Shown piece by piece: positions 1 through 10,031 of a stretch of 64,000 nucleotides of DNA. Source of the DNA: Epichloe hybrida (lineage: Eukaryota; Ascomycota; Sordariomycetes; Hypocreales; Clavicipitaceae). The stretch is from NCBI GenBank assembly GCA_019022495.1, contig JAFEKR010000013.1:1481992-1545991 (forward strand), in the 5' to 3' direction. How positions within the stretch are numbered: the stretch's first letter is position 1; each line of letters begins with the position of its first letter. The notes under the pieces are model-generated. The model made no database searches. It was not told where the DNA came from and saw nothing but the letters and a program-made list of their open reading frames with translations. Both the position numbers and the translations under genes were made by a program.

Positions 1-855
1 TCAAACATCAAACTGATGCCAGTAGTCCGTAGAACCAAAGACTAAACCCCGGGGGGGGAGACGGTTGAATCCCAGCATGCAGTTCCCAGCATGCAGTCTT
101 CGGCTTCTCCGATCTCCATTGTAACCCAACGTTTATTACGGCAACATTGATGTCTCAACCGCTTTCTAAATGCGACGCTAGCTGCTTTGAGTTCTTGTTT
201 CTACGAGCGAAAACGGTCCGCCGGCGAAGTCAGGATCTGGTGCAACATTCCAACAGTCTGGCTTCAGGAACCACAGGCGCACGGCGTTAGCAAGAATACA
301 AAAATATTCACGCCTGGACTAATGCGTACCCCTTTCTGCACTCTGTGCCGATGGATTTGTGGTCCTAAATACTAAATATTGAAAGGCCTGCTCCATTGCT
401 GATTGGATCAAACCAGTCTCTCTGTTCCTCTCTCTTGAGGGTTTTTTTTTTTTTTTTTTCTTCACCGGTTGTGCCGAAAGAAAGGCAAACCCTACGTCAT
501 TGGTAGAGTCTGGTCTTGTGCCCACTGCTCGACACCGACCGGGGTCTGTATGCGCCGTATTACATATGTGTACAGAGGAAAAAAATTCTGTGCACTCCAC
601 CACCACCACCTCAGTCTCATGTTGACTGACATCTTCTCTTCACGCGCACCCAACCTCCCACGACCACGTACCTTCCTCGACGTCTTTCAGTCCCGATTTC
701 CGTTCTCCACAATCTTAATGGGTTAACATTCGGCTCCGAAAACACTTGCACGTTTCGTCTGCGGAAACCTACTGCCCAGCAGTTCTCCGCGGCGAAACCC
801 GGTCCTCGAGACGAAAGGCCCTTCTCGCCCCGTAATACTCAAGGCGCCGCATTCT

Positions 856-906
856 ATGCGTTCAACTGACCTCCTGCGTTTCCTCTTCTCTCGACCTTCC
901 AAGTAA
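856..906 (+). promoter_or_regulatory. Candidate uORF 1 (16 codons) upstream of AdoMetDC
   Basis: An ATG at 856 opens a 16-codon frame ending in TAA at 906. If the transcript starts upstream of 856, scanning ribosomes meet it before the main start at 1471. AdoMetDC mRNAs of animals and plants are known to be controlled by short uORFs that sense polyamines. Whether this peptide does so is inference; the transcript start is not known. Confidence 0.3.
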
Positions 907-949
907 GCTCTCTGGCTCTCGAGACAAGCAACTTCTGCCAAGTCCTCAC

Positions 950-988
950 ATGCGCTGTTTGATCTGTGCACTAACCACTATCTGGTAA
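950..988 (+). promoter_or_regulatory. Candidate uORF 2 (12 codons) upstream of AdoMetDC
   Basis: A second ATG at 950 opens a 12-codon frame closed by TAA at 988, 44 nt after uORF 1. After it no ATG is met until the AdoMetDC start at 1471, which leaves a long re-initiation distance of about 480 nt unless the leader is spliced. Confidence 0.3.
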
Positions 989-1470
989 CAGGCCTCGATA
1001 GCACCCCCCGTCTTCAGATTGAGATATATATAAACAAATTCTGCAAAAGTAGCAGATATCCCTGTCAACTAGCTCCGGTACTTGTCCACGGGTATCGGAC
1101 TACGTTTCGAGCATCCAACATTCCGTCGCAGAAGTTGTTGCTTCGCGCCCTCCGTTTTCGACCTCCATAACGTCCCTTCAAAGACGTCAGCAACTCTATC
1201 CATACATCCGACTGCTGCTGGCTTCGCCAGCATCATTGAAAAAAAAACCGCATTCTGTGGGCCTACTCTCTCAGACAGGCACCGCAAGGTCTGTTTGAGC
1301 GGCAGCTAGTGCTCCACGGACTCTGCCTGGCGGGCAAAGGAACACCCAAACACAGCATCCATTGATCCAACTCGGCAGCGTTTGTATCAGGACCTGAAAC
1401 TCCTGTCCTGGTCCTCTTGCCACGTCTTCTCAGCGTGCCAATCACTCTCGGAAGGGTGTCTTGGGTCATT

Positions 1471-3012
1471 ATGGTCAACCTCTCGGTTCCGAAAAACTAT
1501 ACGTTTTCTCCGTCCTCGGTTCCGCCACATTTGACAATCAACCATGATGTTGCGGCAGACCTAGACTCGTCCAACGCCTTTGAAGGTCCCGAGAAGCTGC
1601 TGGAGGTGTGGTTCGCGCCAGATGCAGAAGCTCTCCCCCCGTCCGCAGCTCCCCATGGATTGAAGAGCGTGACTTCAGACACGTGGGTTGCCATGCTCGA
1701 CATGGTTAATTGCAAGATTCTCTCCGTTTTGGAGTCTGACGATGTGGACGCATACCTCCTTTCCGAGTCCAGCATGTTCGTGTTTCCTCACAAGCTCATT
1801 CTCAAGACATGTGGAACCACGACTCTTCTGCTCGGTCTTCAGCGACTTCTCCACATTGCTGCCGTGCACGCTGGTTTCACGTTCCACAATGCCGACTCGG
1901 TCGACGATATTCGAGCGGCTGCGACTCCCTACCGCGTCTTCTACAGCCGCAAGAACTTCTTGTTCCCCGACAAACAGAAAGGACCCCACCGGAGCTGGAA
2001 GCAGGAGGTCAAGTACCTGGATGACACTCTCGAGGGTGGCGGCAGCGCTTACATGGTGGGGAAGATGAACGGAGACCACTGGTATCTCTACATCACTTCG
2101 CCCAACCAGGCTCTGACACCACCTCTCACGCCAGATTCCGAGATCAATTGTGAGCCCACTCCTGCCACAACTGTTTCGTCCAATGGCGGAAGCTCGGCCG
2201 GGGGTGCGTACAGCCAGAACGACGAGACACTCGAGATTCTCATGACCGATCTTGATCCGGAAACCGCCAAGCAGTTCTACTTGTCCCACGCGAGTGCGGT
2301 CGCGAGTGACAAGCTTGCTGCTGAGGCCAAGAACGCACGCAAGAGGGCTCAGGACAGCCTTGGCTGTCTCTCCAGCAACCCCGAGGAGCTGGATGTGTTT
2401 GGACACTGCGGCGATGATGCCGAACTGAACGGTGTTCCCGAGGCCGAGGTGACAGAAGAGCTCACAACCGAAGGACACGCCCTTGGTTCCGTCATCTCCG
2501 AGCACTGTGGATTGAACGACGTTTACCCAACCTCTGTCTATCCCGACGCCCGCGTCGATGCCTACCTGTTCAGCCCCTGTGGATTCTCGGCCAACGGCGT
2601 GGTTCCTGCTGCGCCATCGTCCCCCGATGAGAAGCCAGGTGCCACGCACTACTTCACGGTCCATGTCACCCCCGAGCCGGGCTTCTCCTTTGCCTCGTTT
2701 GAGACGAATGTCCCTGGGGGTCAAAAGGGTCGTACCACTGCCGAAATCATCGAGCAGGTGGTGAACATATTCCGTCCTGGCCGGTTCAGTGTCACGCTGT
2801 TCGAGGCTAAGGGCCGCAGCGCGAACTCTTACGTCATGGGTGATGGCGCATTCAAAAGTCTCTCCATGCAGCGTCTCGTCGACCCAGTCCGTGGGTACCG
2901 CCGTGTGGATCGTATTGTGCATGATTTCGAGGATTACGATTTGGTTTTCCGGTTCTACGAGCGTGAGGACTGGCTGGGTGACAAGGCCGCGCGGGTGGGC
3001 GAAGTTGCATGA
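1471..3012 (+). CDS. spe2: S-adenosylmethionine decarboxylase proenzyme
   Basis: This enzyme decarboxylates S-adenosylmethionine to supply aminopropyl groups for spermidine and spermine. The 513-residue single-exon protein contains the self-processing site YLLSESSMF: cleavage is expected between Glu99 and Ser100, with Ser100 becoming the pyruvoyl cofactor. The following segment with LKTCGTTTLLLG is the signature active-site stretch of the eukaryotic family. The frame is open further upstream, but only via TTG codons; 1471 is the first ATG and gives the MVNLSVPKNY start. Length fits fungal orthologues of roughly 500 residues. A central acidic, low-complexity insert (residues about 230-330) is typical of filamentous fungi. 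Two short uORFs precede it. A 471-codon antisense open frame over this gene is a coding shadow. Confidence 0.95.
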   Translation: MVNLSVPKNYTFSPSSVPPHLTINHDVAADLDSSNAFEGPEKLLEVWFAPDAEALPPSAAPHGLKSVTSDTWVAMLDMVNCKILSVLESDDVDAYLLSESSMFVFPHKLILKTCGTTTLLLGLQRLLHIAAVHAGFTFHNADSVDDIRAAATPYRVFYSRKNFLFPDKQKGPHRSWKQEVKYLDDTLEGGGSAYMVGKMNGDHWYLYITSPNQALTPPLTPDSEINCEPTPATTVSSNGGSSAGGAYSQNDETLEILMTDLDPETAKQFYLSHASAVASDKLAAEAKNARKRAQDSLGCLSSNPEELDVFGHCGDDAELNGVPEAEVTEELTTEGHALGSVISEHCGLNDVYPTSVYPDARVDAYLFSPCGFSANGVVPAAPSSPDEKPGATHYFTVHVTPEPGFSFASFETNVPGGQKGRTTAEIIEQVVNIFRPGRFSVTLFEAKGRSANSYVMGDGAFKSLSMQRLVDPVRGYRRVDRIVHDFEDYDLVFRFYEREDWLGDKAARVGEVA

Positions 3013-3573
3013 TTCGTCACTGCTCTCCTTTATTTCCAGTCTCTTTTTTTTTTTTTTTTTTTCAGGACACTTTTCTGCGTAGCATGTCATTATTTGTTGG
3101 CCTGAATGGGGTCTGGTTTTTAACCCAAGTCCACCAGGTCCATCTCAATCCACTCACTGGACATTGTAGAAGTAGTGCATCGACTTAGTTTCTGACGTAG
3201 CTTACATATCAATAACATCATGCAGTTATATCACTTATGCAGTCTACGAAGTAAAAACAAACAGAATCTCAACTGGAGTGATGAAGTTGGGAGAGCACCA
3301 GTTTCACTTACATTGGCGAAGCTACACACCTGTAGGGGTACTAGTCCCGGATCCACAGGTCTCGTCAAAAGATCTGCAGATGAAGTACATGTACGTACAG
3401 AAGTTCCAGGCATGTCCGCGTCGCCCCATCGATAAAATCACGTGAGCGGGCCCCGTCGATTTTTTTCTCAGCCCGCCCAGTCCACGTCCCCTGTCCCCAT
3501 ATATCCTGGCGTTCAAAAAAAAAAAATTCCAAGAGTAGATCCGAACCTCAGCAACTTGCGACGCACGATCAGA
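3013..3573. other. Intergenic: AdoMetDC 3' region and NOP10 promoter
   Basis: Contains an 18-nt T run at 3044-3061 just after the AdoMetDC stop, and an A run at about 3516-3526 shortly before the NOP10 start. No other gene is visible. Confidence 0.5.
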
Positions 3574-3835
3574 ATGCATCTCATGTACACGCTCGACGAC
3601 AAGGGCACGCGCCTGTACACGCTCAGGAAGGTGGCCCGCGGACAAGTCACCAAGTCGGCGCACCCGGCGCGCTTCTCGCCCGACGACAAGTGGTCTAGGC
3701 AGAGGGTTACGATGAAGAGGAGATTCGGCCTGCTTCTCACGCAGCGGGGTGAGTTGGGCATTTCTGGTCATGGAGCCTCTATGTGGGATTAGGGGGTAAG
3801 GATGTGTGCTGACTTTTGGGATAGAGCAGAGTTGA
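3574..3835 (+). CDS. NOP10: H/ACA snoRNP subunit NOP10
   Basis: NOP10 is a small core protein of H/ACA snoRNPs, which guide rRNA pseudouridylation in the nucleolus. The start [17 protein letters not shown] and the segment [18 protein letters not shown] are near-invariant family signatures. Two exons are proposed: 3574-3748 and 3825-3835, separated by a 76-nt intron with GTGAGT donor, GCTGAC branch and TAG acceptor. Splicing gives 61 residues ending RREQS-like after LLLTQ, the normal length. An alternative acceptor a few bases downstream would extend the tail. It converges on NOB1, which acts in small-subunit rRNA maturation. Confidence 0.92.
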
Positions 3836-4087
3836 ACGTGCTGTTCGAGCATGAAAAATTGAGGGATATTGGGTTGGGGAAATGGCTGGGAGATGGGGTG
3901 ATACTGGGGAGAGAGGGGAGACGGATATGTTTGCAGCGCGGGGATTCTGTGGATTTATTTGACGGCTGGAACGAAGATGGTTTGGTTTTTTATTTCGGTC
4001 CCAGCTATTACTTGCGGTCCTCTGTGCCCCTGAATGCTTTTTACTATTCTTGTCCTGCGAGAGTGCATGTCCCGCGTAGCCTCGTTT

Positions 4088-5392
4088 CTAGTGCTTTCTC
4101 TTGGAATTCACATTCTTGCCGGCTCCGACGCGGATTTTGCCCGCTTGGCCGGACCTCTTCCCCGTCAGCATCGCCGGCAGGTAGTCTTCGTCCATGAGAT
4201 CCTTCTTCCGCTGCCGTCTCTGCTCGTCGGCCGCCCTGGTAAACTCCTTTTGATCTTCCGCCAGGATCAGCTCGCGGCCCCAACCGTTCTTGCCACCTTG
4301 GCCCTTTGGTGGGCGACCGTTTGCGCTGCCGTGGACAGCCTTGGGCACGCTGTATACGTTGCCGCGCTTGTTCCACTGAAAGTTCTTTTTCAGATGGATC
4401 TGGAAATTTCCATGCGAGTCGGTGGAGCAGCTGGTTCGGGTGAGCGTTGGCTGTCCGCACTTGGGACAAAACTGCTTCTCCGTGTCCTTGGTGGTGGAGA
4501 AGCAGCCGTGGCAGCGGAGAAGCCACGTCTTGAGGTGAGTTATGCGGGAGAAGGACGGGGTGACGAGGTTGAGGTTGATGCGCAGTGCGACGTTTTGCAT
4601 GGCGTAATCCGATGTGAGGATGGCAGCTTGGAGCGTCTTCTGCATCGGTCGGGAGGGTGTGTTGGCGTGAGAATCTTGGGCTTGGTGTTTCTTGAGGTTG
4701 GACGGGGTGATCCAGCCGTCCTCGTCCGAATCGTCGTCGACGGCTGGGTCCGAGGTCGCCGTGTTCGCTGCTGCGGCTGCGGCGGCGTCTCCAATTGGCT
4801 CAGCTTCTTGAGTCTCTTGTGCGTTGCTTTCCCCCTCAGCAGAGGCAGCAATGGTTGGGGTTTCTTCGAGATCTGCTGCGCCCAAGCTCAAATCGTCCAT
4901 TGTTTTGTCCAGAGACGCTGGTGTCCCGCCATCTGTGCTCTTGCTCTCCTCATCGCCGGCCACCCTTCCGTTCAGGGTCTTCTGTGCCGGAGTATTCCTC
5001 AATCTCCAGTCGCCGTTGTTCCTCTCGAGCTCTAGTTCATATCCCAACGCAATGACCTCGATATCCGGCCTACTCAGAACAGCCAAGTCGCCGGTACGCC
5101 TCGCGAAGTCCGTCACGAACTTGATACTCGCGGGACCTGGTGCGCGAACAGTGACAAATGGCAGTAGCGTGGTCTCGACTCGTGTGCGGGTAGCAGGGTC
5201 TCTGATCTCGGAGATGACAGACGGGATAGTATACAAGACTTCGGCTCGAGATACGAGTGCGCTGACAGAAGGGTCATTCTTGATCAACGGTCCCGTATCA
5301 AGGACGAGGCTGTGGATCGGCTTGTAGGTTGTACTGGTGGTGGTTTGCGAGGTGGCACCATCGACAGGCTCTGTTGGTGGCGGGGTAGCCAT
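4088..5392 (-). CDS. NOB1: 20S pre-rRNA D-site endonuclease NOB1
   Basis: NOB1 cuts 20S pre-rRNA at site D to make mature 18S rRNA in late cytoplasmic pre-40S particles. The 434-residue intronless protein begins with a PIN domain: LVLDTGPLIKND with Asp32, SEIRD with Glu62, and GDLAVLSRPD with Asp102 and Asp110 as likely metal ligands. A conserved WITPSNLKKHQ element lies near 227. A zinc ribbon follows, with Cys294, Cys297, Cys309 and Cys312 (CHGC then CPKC). The C-terminus is basic. A low-complexity acidic/alanine stretch fills about 150-225. The ATG at 5392 is the first of the frame. The tail converges on NOP10. Confidence 0.95.
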   Translation of the reverse strand: MATPPPTEPVDGATSQTTTSTTYKPIHSLVLDTGPLIKNDPSVSALVSRAEVLYTIPSVISEIRDPATRTRVETTLLPFVTVRAPGPASIKFVTDFARRTGDLAVLSRPDIEVIALGYELELERNNGDWRLRNTPAQKTLNGRVAGDEESKSTDGGTPASLDKTMDDLSLGAADLEETPTIAASAEGESNAQETQEAEPIGDAAAAAAANTATSDPAVDDDSDEDGWITPSNLKKHQAQDSHANTPSRPMQKTLQAAILTSDYAMQNVALRINLNLVTPSFSRITHLKTWLLRCHGCFSTTKDTEKQFCPKCGQPTLTRTSCSTDSHGNFQIHLKKNFQWNKRGNVYSVPKAVHGSANGRPPKGQGGKNGWGRELILAEDQKEFTRAADEQRRQRKKDLMDEDYLPAMLTGKRSGQAGKIRVGAGKNVNSKRKH

Positions 5393-6318
5393 TTGAGGAG
5401 GAAGACACGAAGCACGCGAATTCCGTGCAGTCGCGACGGTTCAAAGTCGGTAGTATGTTAGCAGGGCCTTGATCATTTGCCGAAATCGAGAACAACGGCC
5501 CGTCTGATCGATATGCCTTTCTTGTGTCCAGGGCGTGGGGCAAATTCTTCCCATGGAAGAGGGGGAGAGGGGAAGAAAAGTTTAAGAACGATAAGATAAG
5601 CATCCCAGGGCCAATCACGTGCAGCATGAATATTGAATACCAAATTTCGCGAGAGAGTAACAAACTCTGGAAGCCTCGGATTGAATGTATACTAATCAGA
5701 AACAGGCTATAGCGACTTGGATTTTCGTGAGCCTTCAGAATATACCACTTTCTCGCCCCCTCCCAAAGCGACAGATGAATTGAATCTGTGAGCCGTGGTG
5801 CAGTGAGCTACCCTGGAGTCGTGTAGACCAATTCCTCGGCTTTTCCCACTTTGCTGCGTTAGAACTTGGGCCAAAGGTGACGTCTCTCCAGAACAGCATT
5901 TCAATACTCGTGGCAGATATCAATACGGCAGAACTGCTGTCGACTGTGTCGTTGTGTGCGATTCTAGTCGACCCATGTGGGTAGCGAGATATATTTTGGT
6001 GCATTTTGGGTGTATGTGGAAATCTGCACGACTTATACATACATGTAATACGGTGCAATTCACACACATTAAGAAGTAGCCCTGATCCCCCTTTGTTCTG
6101 ATTGGCTTACATCCCTACGAGTGACCAACTTGCTTCCCCGAGACTTGTTCAAAGATAAAAGGGATGAAACCAAACCATGGAGAAAAATGCACTCAAGACT
6201 GAAAGCAAGGAACTACTCATCTGGAGGCAGTGGGCAGTGGGCGGTGATGTGGGGACACCGTGTCCGAATGACACATGTAATCGGCAGGTGCGGACTTTGT
6301 ACTCCGGAGTTGTCACGG

Positions 6319-6362
6319 GGTGCCTCACTGGTGCCTCGCTGGTGCCTCACTGGTGCCTCGCT
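6319..6362. repeat. Four tandem 11-bp units (GGTGCCTCRCT)
   Basis: Four consecutive copies alternate between CACT and CGCT endings, so the array is also two copies of a 22-bp unit. It lies in non-coding DNA. Confidence 0.85.
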
Positions 6363-6679
6363 CACTTGGCTTGCCGATCTTAGATACCGCCGTCCAACAA
6401 GTTTGTAGGCTTTACTAGATAGTTGCGAAGCAGTTGCCGCTGCAGGCTTCCCAAGACTGACAGCATGACGCATCAAACATCCTTTATAAGTTAGCGCCGC
6501 CACCGACAAAGGTGCCAGAGAGACGGCCGAAGTCTATCATGAGCTCATGATGCATACTTGTCTCAATCCATTGCTGCTCATTCAGTAGGAGGATTCTGGA
6601 TTCTGGTGAAAAGCCATCTTGGAGGATGGCTTGTGGGCTATCATGTGTCATGCGATTGGTCAGGAGTGAGTGTTTGTAC

Positions 6680-6715
6680 CAATTGCCTCAATTGCCGCAA
6701 TTGCCGCAATTGCCT
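6680..6715. repeat. Four tandem 9-bp CAATTGCCN units
   Basis: Four head-to-tail units differ only at the last base. A fifth, diverged unit follows. Non-coding context. Confidence 0.85.
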
Positions 6716-7684
6716 CAGATTGCCACTAGACTCATGGCAAAGTTGGCTCGTCTTGTCGTCTGCAGGGAACATGGACCAGCCAGTCTCTGGATTTTCCCTT
6801 TTCCAGAAGGCTTCCATGGCTCCATGGCCCGATGCATCCCCACAGATCTTGACAGGGCCCAGTTGGCGACGAGGATTGGACCTGAGATAACGAAGCTGGA
6901 GAGAGAAGGATTAAAAGAAATAGAAAAATTGCAGTTGCAGTGGCAGTGGGCCAGTGGCAGTGGCAGTGGCATAGTTCCGGGTTCCAGGTTCCAGTGTGAG
7001 TGGGTTCGATGTGGATACGTGCAAACCACGGGTTGCACGGGTTGCACGGGCTGGTGAGGGAATAAAGACGATAAGACCGAATTTGTTGACTCGGTCGCGT
7101 GAGCGAGCAGACGGGAAACAATGCGATTACATGTAAGCACTGCAGCACGGCAATTGATCACGGAGACCCCAACATCACCCGGGCAATGGGCGGAATGCGG
7201 TCGAAGCACGCGGGGCGAAAGTCGCACCGCGCGAGGTTCGACGCGCGACCATGTCTCATGTCTCATCTTGCTTTCTACATATGTAACGGCCGAGAGGAAG
7301 GAGCGAGGCGAAGCGAGGCAGGCAACCTGGAAACCCGGCCGCCCGTCTCCGTCTCGTGTCGTGTGACACGCCAGTGACACCACCACCACCACCACGAGCA
7401 AGTCGACGACGCTTGGTCCAATCTCGTCCAATCTCTACAATCTCTACAATCTCTGAACGGCCTCTGATCAATGAGCCAACCAACGCACGGCATCAAAATG
7501 AATGAAATGCATTGCAGTCAGCAATCGGCCCAGCCGCGCAGCGCAGCACAGTGCGGCTCAGAGCGCCAAGTGCTCGTGCTCGTGCCCGTGCCCGCGCCTG
7601 GTTTGCCTGCACCTGCAATCTTGGCGCGGCGCCCCCCTTGGCTTCTGGTCTTGGCTCTTGGCGGGCGCTGCACTGGGGCGACGG

Positions 7685-7708
7685 CAGCAGCAGCAGCAGC
7701 AGCAGCAG
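7685..7708. repeat. (CAG)8 trinucleotide repeat
   Basis: Eight perfect CAG triplets in the non-coding interval upstream of the amino-acid permease. The open frames around it are low-complexity products of the repeat. Confidence 0.9.
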
Positions 7709-9380
7709 GCTCCGACTTTTCATCAAATCCTTGTTCGCGGCGGCGGCACCCCCGTCTTCCTGCAGGTGCTCTTGTTGTGCGGCTGCGGCTCGCGGCACTT
7801 TTTGCCGACTTGGACTGGGACTGGATGGGAGCGAGGAAAATTTCCTTCTTGGTCGCAAGCCACAATGCCACCGCCCGACCGACGTCATTCCCCGATGCGC
7901 CATCCGATTCACCACCTCCCGCTTTCTTCTTGCCGCCATCAGACAACAACAACAACAACAACGACAAAAATGAGAATGACAACAATAACAAAACAAGACA
8001 ACAGCGACAACGGCAACTATGACAACAACAGCCGAAAGCATAGAATCTCTACATAGATTTGCGGGCTGCAAACGTGGCCCCCCCGAGGTGGGCTCCAGCA
8101 GAAGTGGCTGCAACCAAGGAAGAGTAGCAAGTGAAGGCACGGAAGAGGTTCATGTTACCAACCCATCCATCCACATGATGAACCACATCCCATCCATCCA
8201 AGTTGCCATCGCCACAGCGTTACCCCAGGATTCGACTGCTATAGTATGTGCGATTCCTAATCGAATCGTGCCTTTCTCTTCTCTCGCGCTAAACCCCTCG
8301 GTCACCTCGGAATCTTGGGAGTCTCACACGGAGAGGGAATTGTCCGCGGCGGGTCGCCATGGATCGTTGACACACGAAAACTGACTCGACCGACCGACCA
8401 CCTCCACACTTGGCTGGCAATCAATTGGTCCAGAGACTTTCTCTTTTCTGGCACTTGCGGAGCTTATCGGATCTAGAACCCTGGCTTCGTGTCATCCGTC
8501 ATCTCGTGTCATCTTGCGTCAAATCAAGGGTCATGGAAGACGAAACCAAAGCGGCGTCCTCCAGTCATAATACCCAGCTAACTATTGGACCCTGTCAAGA
8601 CAAATGCGACAAATGCGAATCGACCCCACTACTACGTTGCTCCACGAAACCCAACTTTGGTGAGTTCCCTTGTGCAGGAGCAAGTCCCCTCCCAGCTTTC
8701 CTAGCTTTTCCAGCTTTGTGTGTCCGGCCCTTGACTCCGAGGGAAAGACAACATTTGCGGGGGAGCCGTCCTCCGGGTTACTACTGCACGACAAGATTGG
8801 TCTGGAGGAAGATCAATTGGTGGTCTGGGACCGTACATAGCTAGTAGAATCTAGAACTTGACCCGAGGCCGCCATTGGAGACATCTGCTACGGGATTGCA
8901 TTACATACTGCTGCTCAACTCAACCAAGGCAATGCGTGCTTGACTTTTGCATGATTTTTCCCATTGACAAGGCCAAGTATGAACCTGGAACCCTTATCAG
9001 TATGTAGTCAGCCATCTCGTGACTCCTGCGGATTAGTCGTCTCGCAATTTGGTTTCGCTGTTATCTACAATGGGGCTTTTTGGCTCCCCAACTTACTTGG
9101 ATGCGATGGATGCGCCCCATTACCCCATCCCGTGGTGCCATTGTCTGCCCCACCTGCTCCAATCTTGTTGATGAGCCTTTTCCCATCAATTCCCTATCTG
9201 GATTATGGATTGTGGATTCCTGGATTACTGGATTACTGGATTCCTGGATTCCTGAATTTCTGACCAGAGGGTGTCGGCCTATTCCAAGTCAATGCATGTT
9301 TCAAACCGGTGGTCATGGGTGGCAGGCGGGAGGAGGTGGCTAGTCGCGGTGATTAAAGTTCGTGTGTCATGGAGTCGAGG

Positions 9381-9425
9381 TGTGTTTGTTGTGTGTGTGT
9401 TGTGTGTGTGTTGTGTGTTGTGTGT
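9381..9425. repeat. TG-rich microsatellite
   Basis: A run of TG dinucleotides broken by extra T bases, about 600 bp upstream of the permease start. Non-coding. Confidence 0.8.
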
Positions 9426-10031
9426 CGACTTGTCCGGGTCCGGCCAAGGAAAGAAAGAACTCACTCCCACCCCCGCCTCCCCTTCCCTACCCCTCGCTCC
9501 TTCCTTTCTTCGCGCCAGAATCCTTCCATTGCATTTGCCCCGACCCTGGCCCACCCCTGGCTGGCCCTAGTCGTAGTGCGTCCATCTTATCTTCTTCTTC
9601 CATCCACCCTGCCCATGTTCGGGAACCCAGCCTAAACTAAGTTCACTCACCAATTACTTGCACGCGATTAGCAGCAGCACGGTACGGAGTTCGGAGTTGA
9701 AGGACAAAGTATATTTTATTCCCTGTTTGTTTTCAATAAAGCTCCGCGACTTCCCACCTCCTAGCGTCCCACCCTTCGCCTCGTCTCCTCTCCCATACTT
9801 CCCCTCGTGAGGTGGTCAACTGTTCTCCTCCGCCCTTTCTCCTTTCTCTACATCTCTTGACAAAGGACTGAAAGGACTGTCTTGTCTCATCTGCTTGCCA
9901 ACATTGAGACGTCGAGACCAGGAACACTACTCTAGGAAATCACCGAACTTTGGCCAACTCGGGCCGAATCCGACCATCCTTATTAGATATTCTGTCTTGT
10001 CTCGCCATTGCCGTTCAACTTACCACCCAAA

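Larger units (their letters stand above)
1..1470. other. Upstream region and long 5' leader of the AdoMetDC gene
   Basis: No coding region is supported here. The stretch carries a poly-T run near 440-460, pyrimidine-rich DNA, and two short ATG-started uORFs listed separately. No ATG occurs between about 990 and 1470, so the first ATG after the second uORF is the AdoMetDC start at 1471. A leader intron cannot be excluded. Confidence 0.5.
5393..10031. other. 4.6-kb non-coding interval with many short tandem repeats
   Basis: No open frame here shows family signatures or a plausible exon structure. The DNA is littered with simple repeats: four 11-bp units at 6319-6362, four 9-bp CAATTGCCN units at 6680-6715, CAGTGG repeats at about 6935-6970, eight CAG triplets at 7685-7708, CAA triplets at about 7943-7962, an 8-bp TGGATTNC series at about 9210-9255, and a TG-rich tract at 9381-9425. 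It probably holds the NOB1 and permease promoters and may include a long permease leader. Confidence 0.55.

Noticed and set aside
1675..3090. 471-codon open frame antisense to AdoMetDC
   Set aside because: Lies wholly over a clearly identified gene; no family motifs; arises from codon bias on the opposite strand.
4034..5035. 333-codon plus-strand frame opposite NOB1
   Set aside because: Complementary shadow of the NOB1 coding sequence.
7471..8140. Several overlapping frames of 150-215 codons on both strands
   Set aside because: Low-complexity Gln/Asn/Ser/Ala products of CAG and CAA repeats; present in nearly all frames at once.
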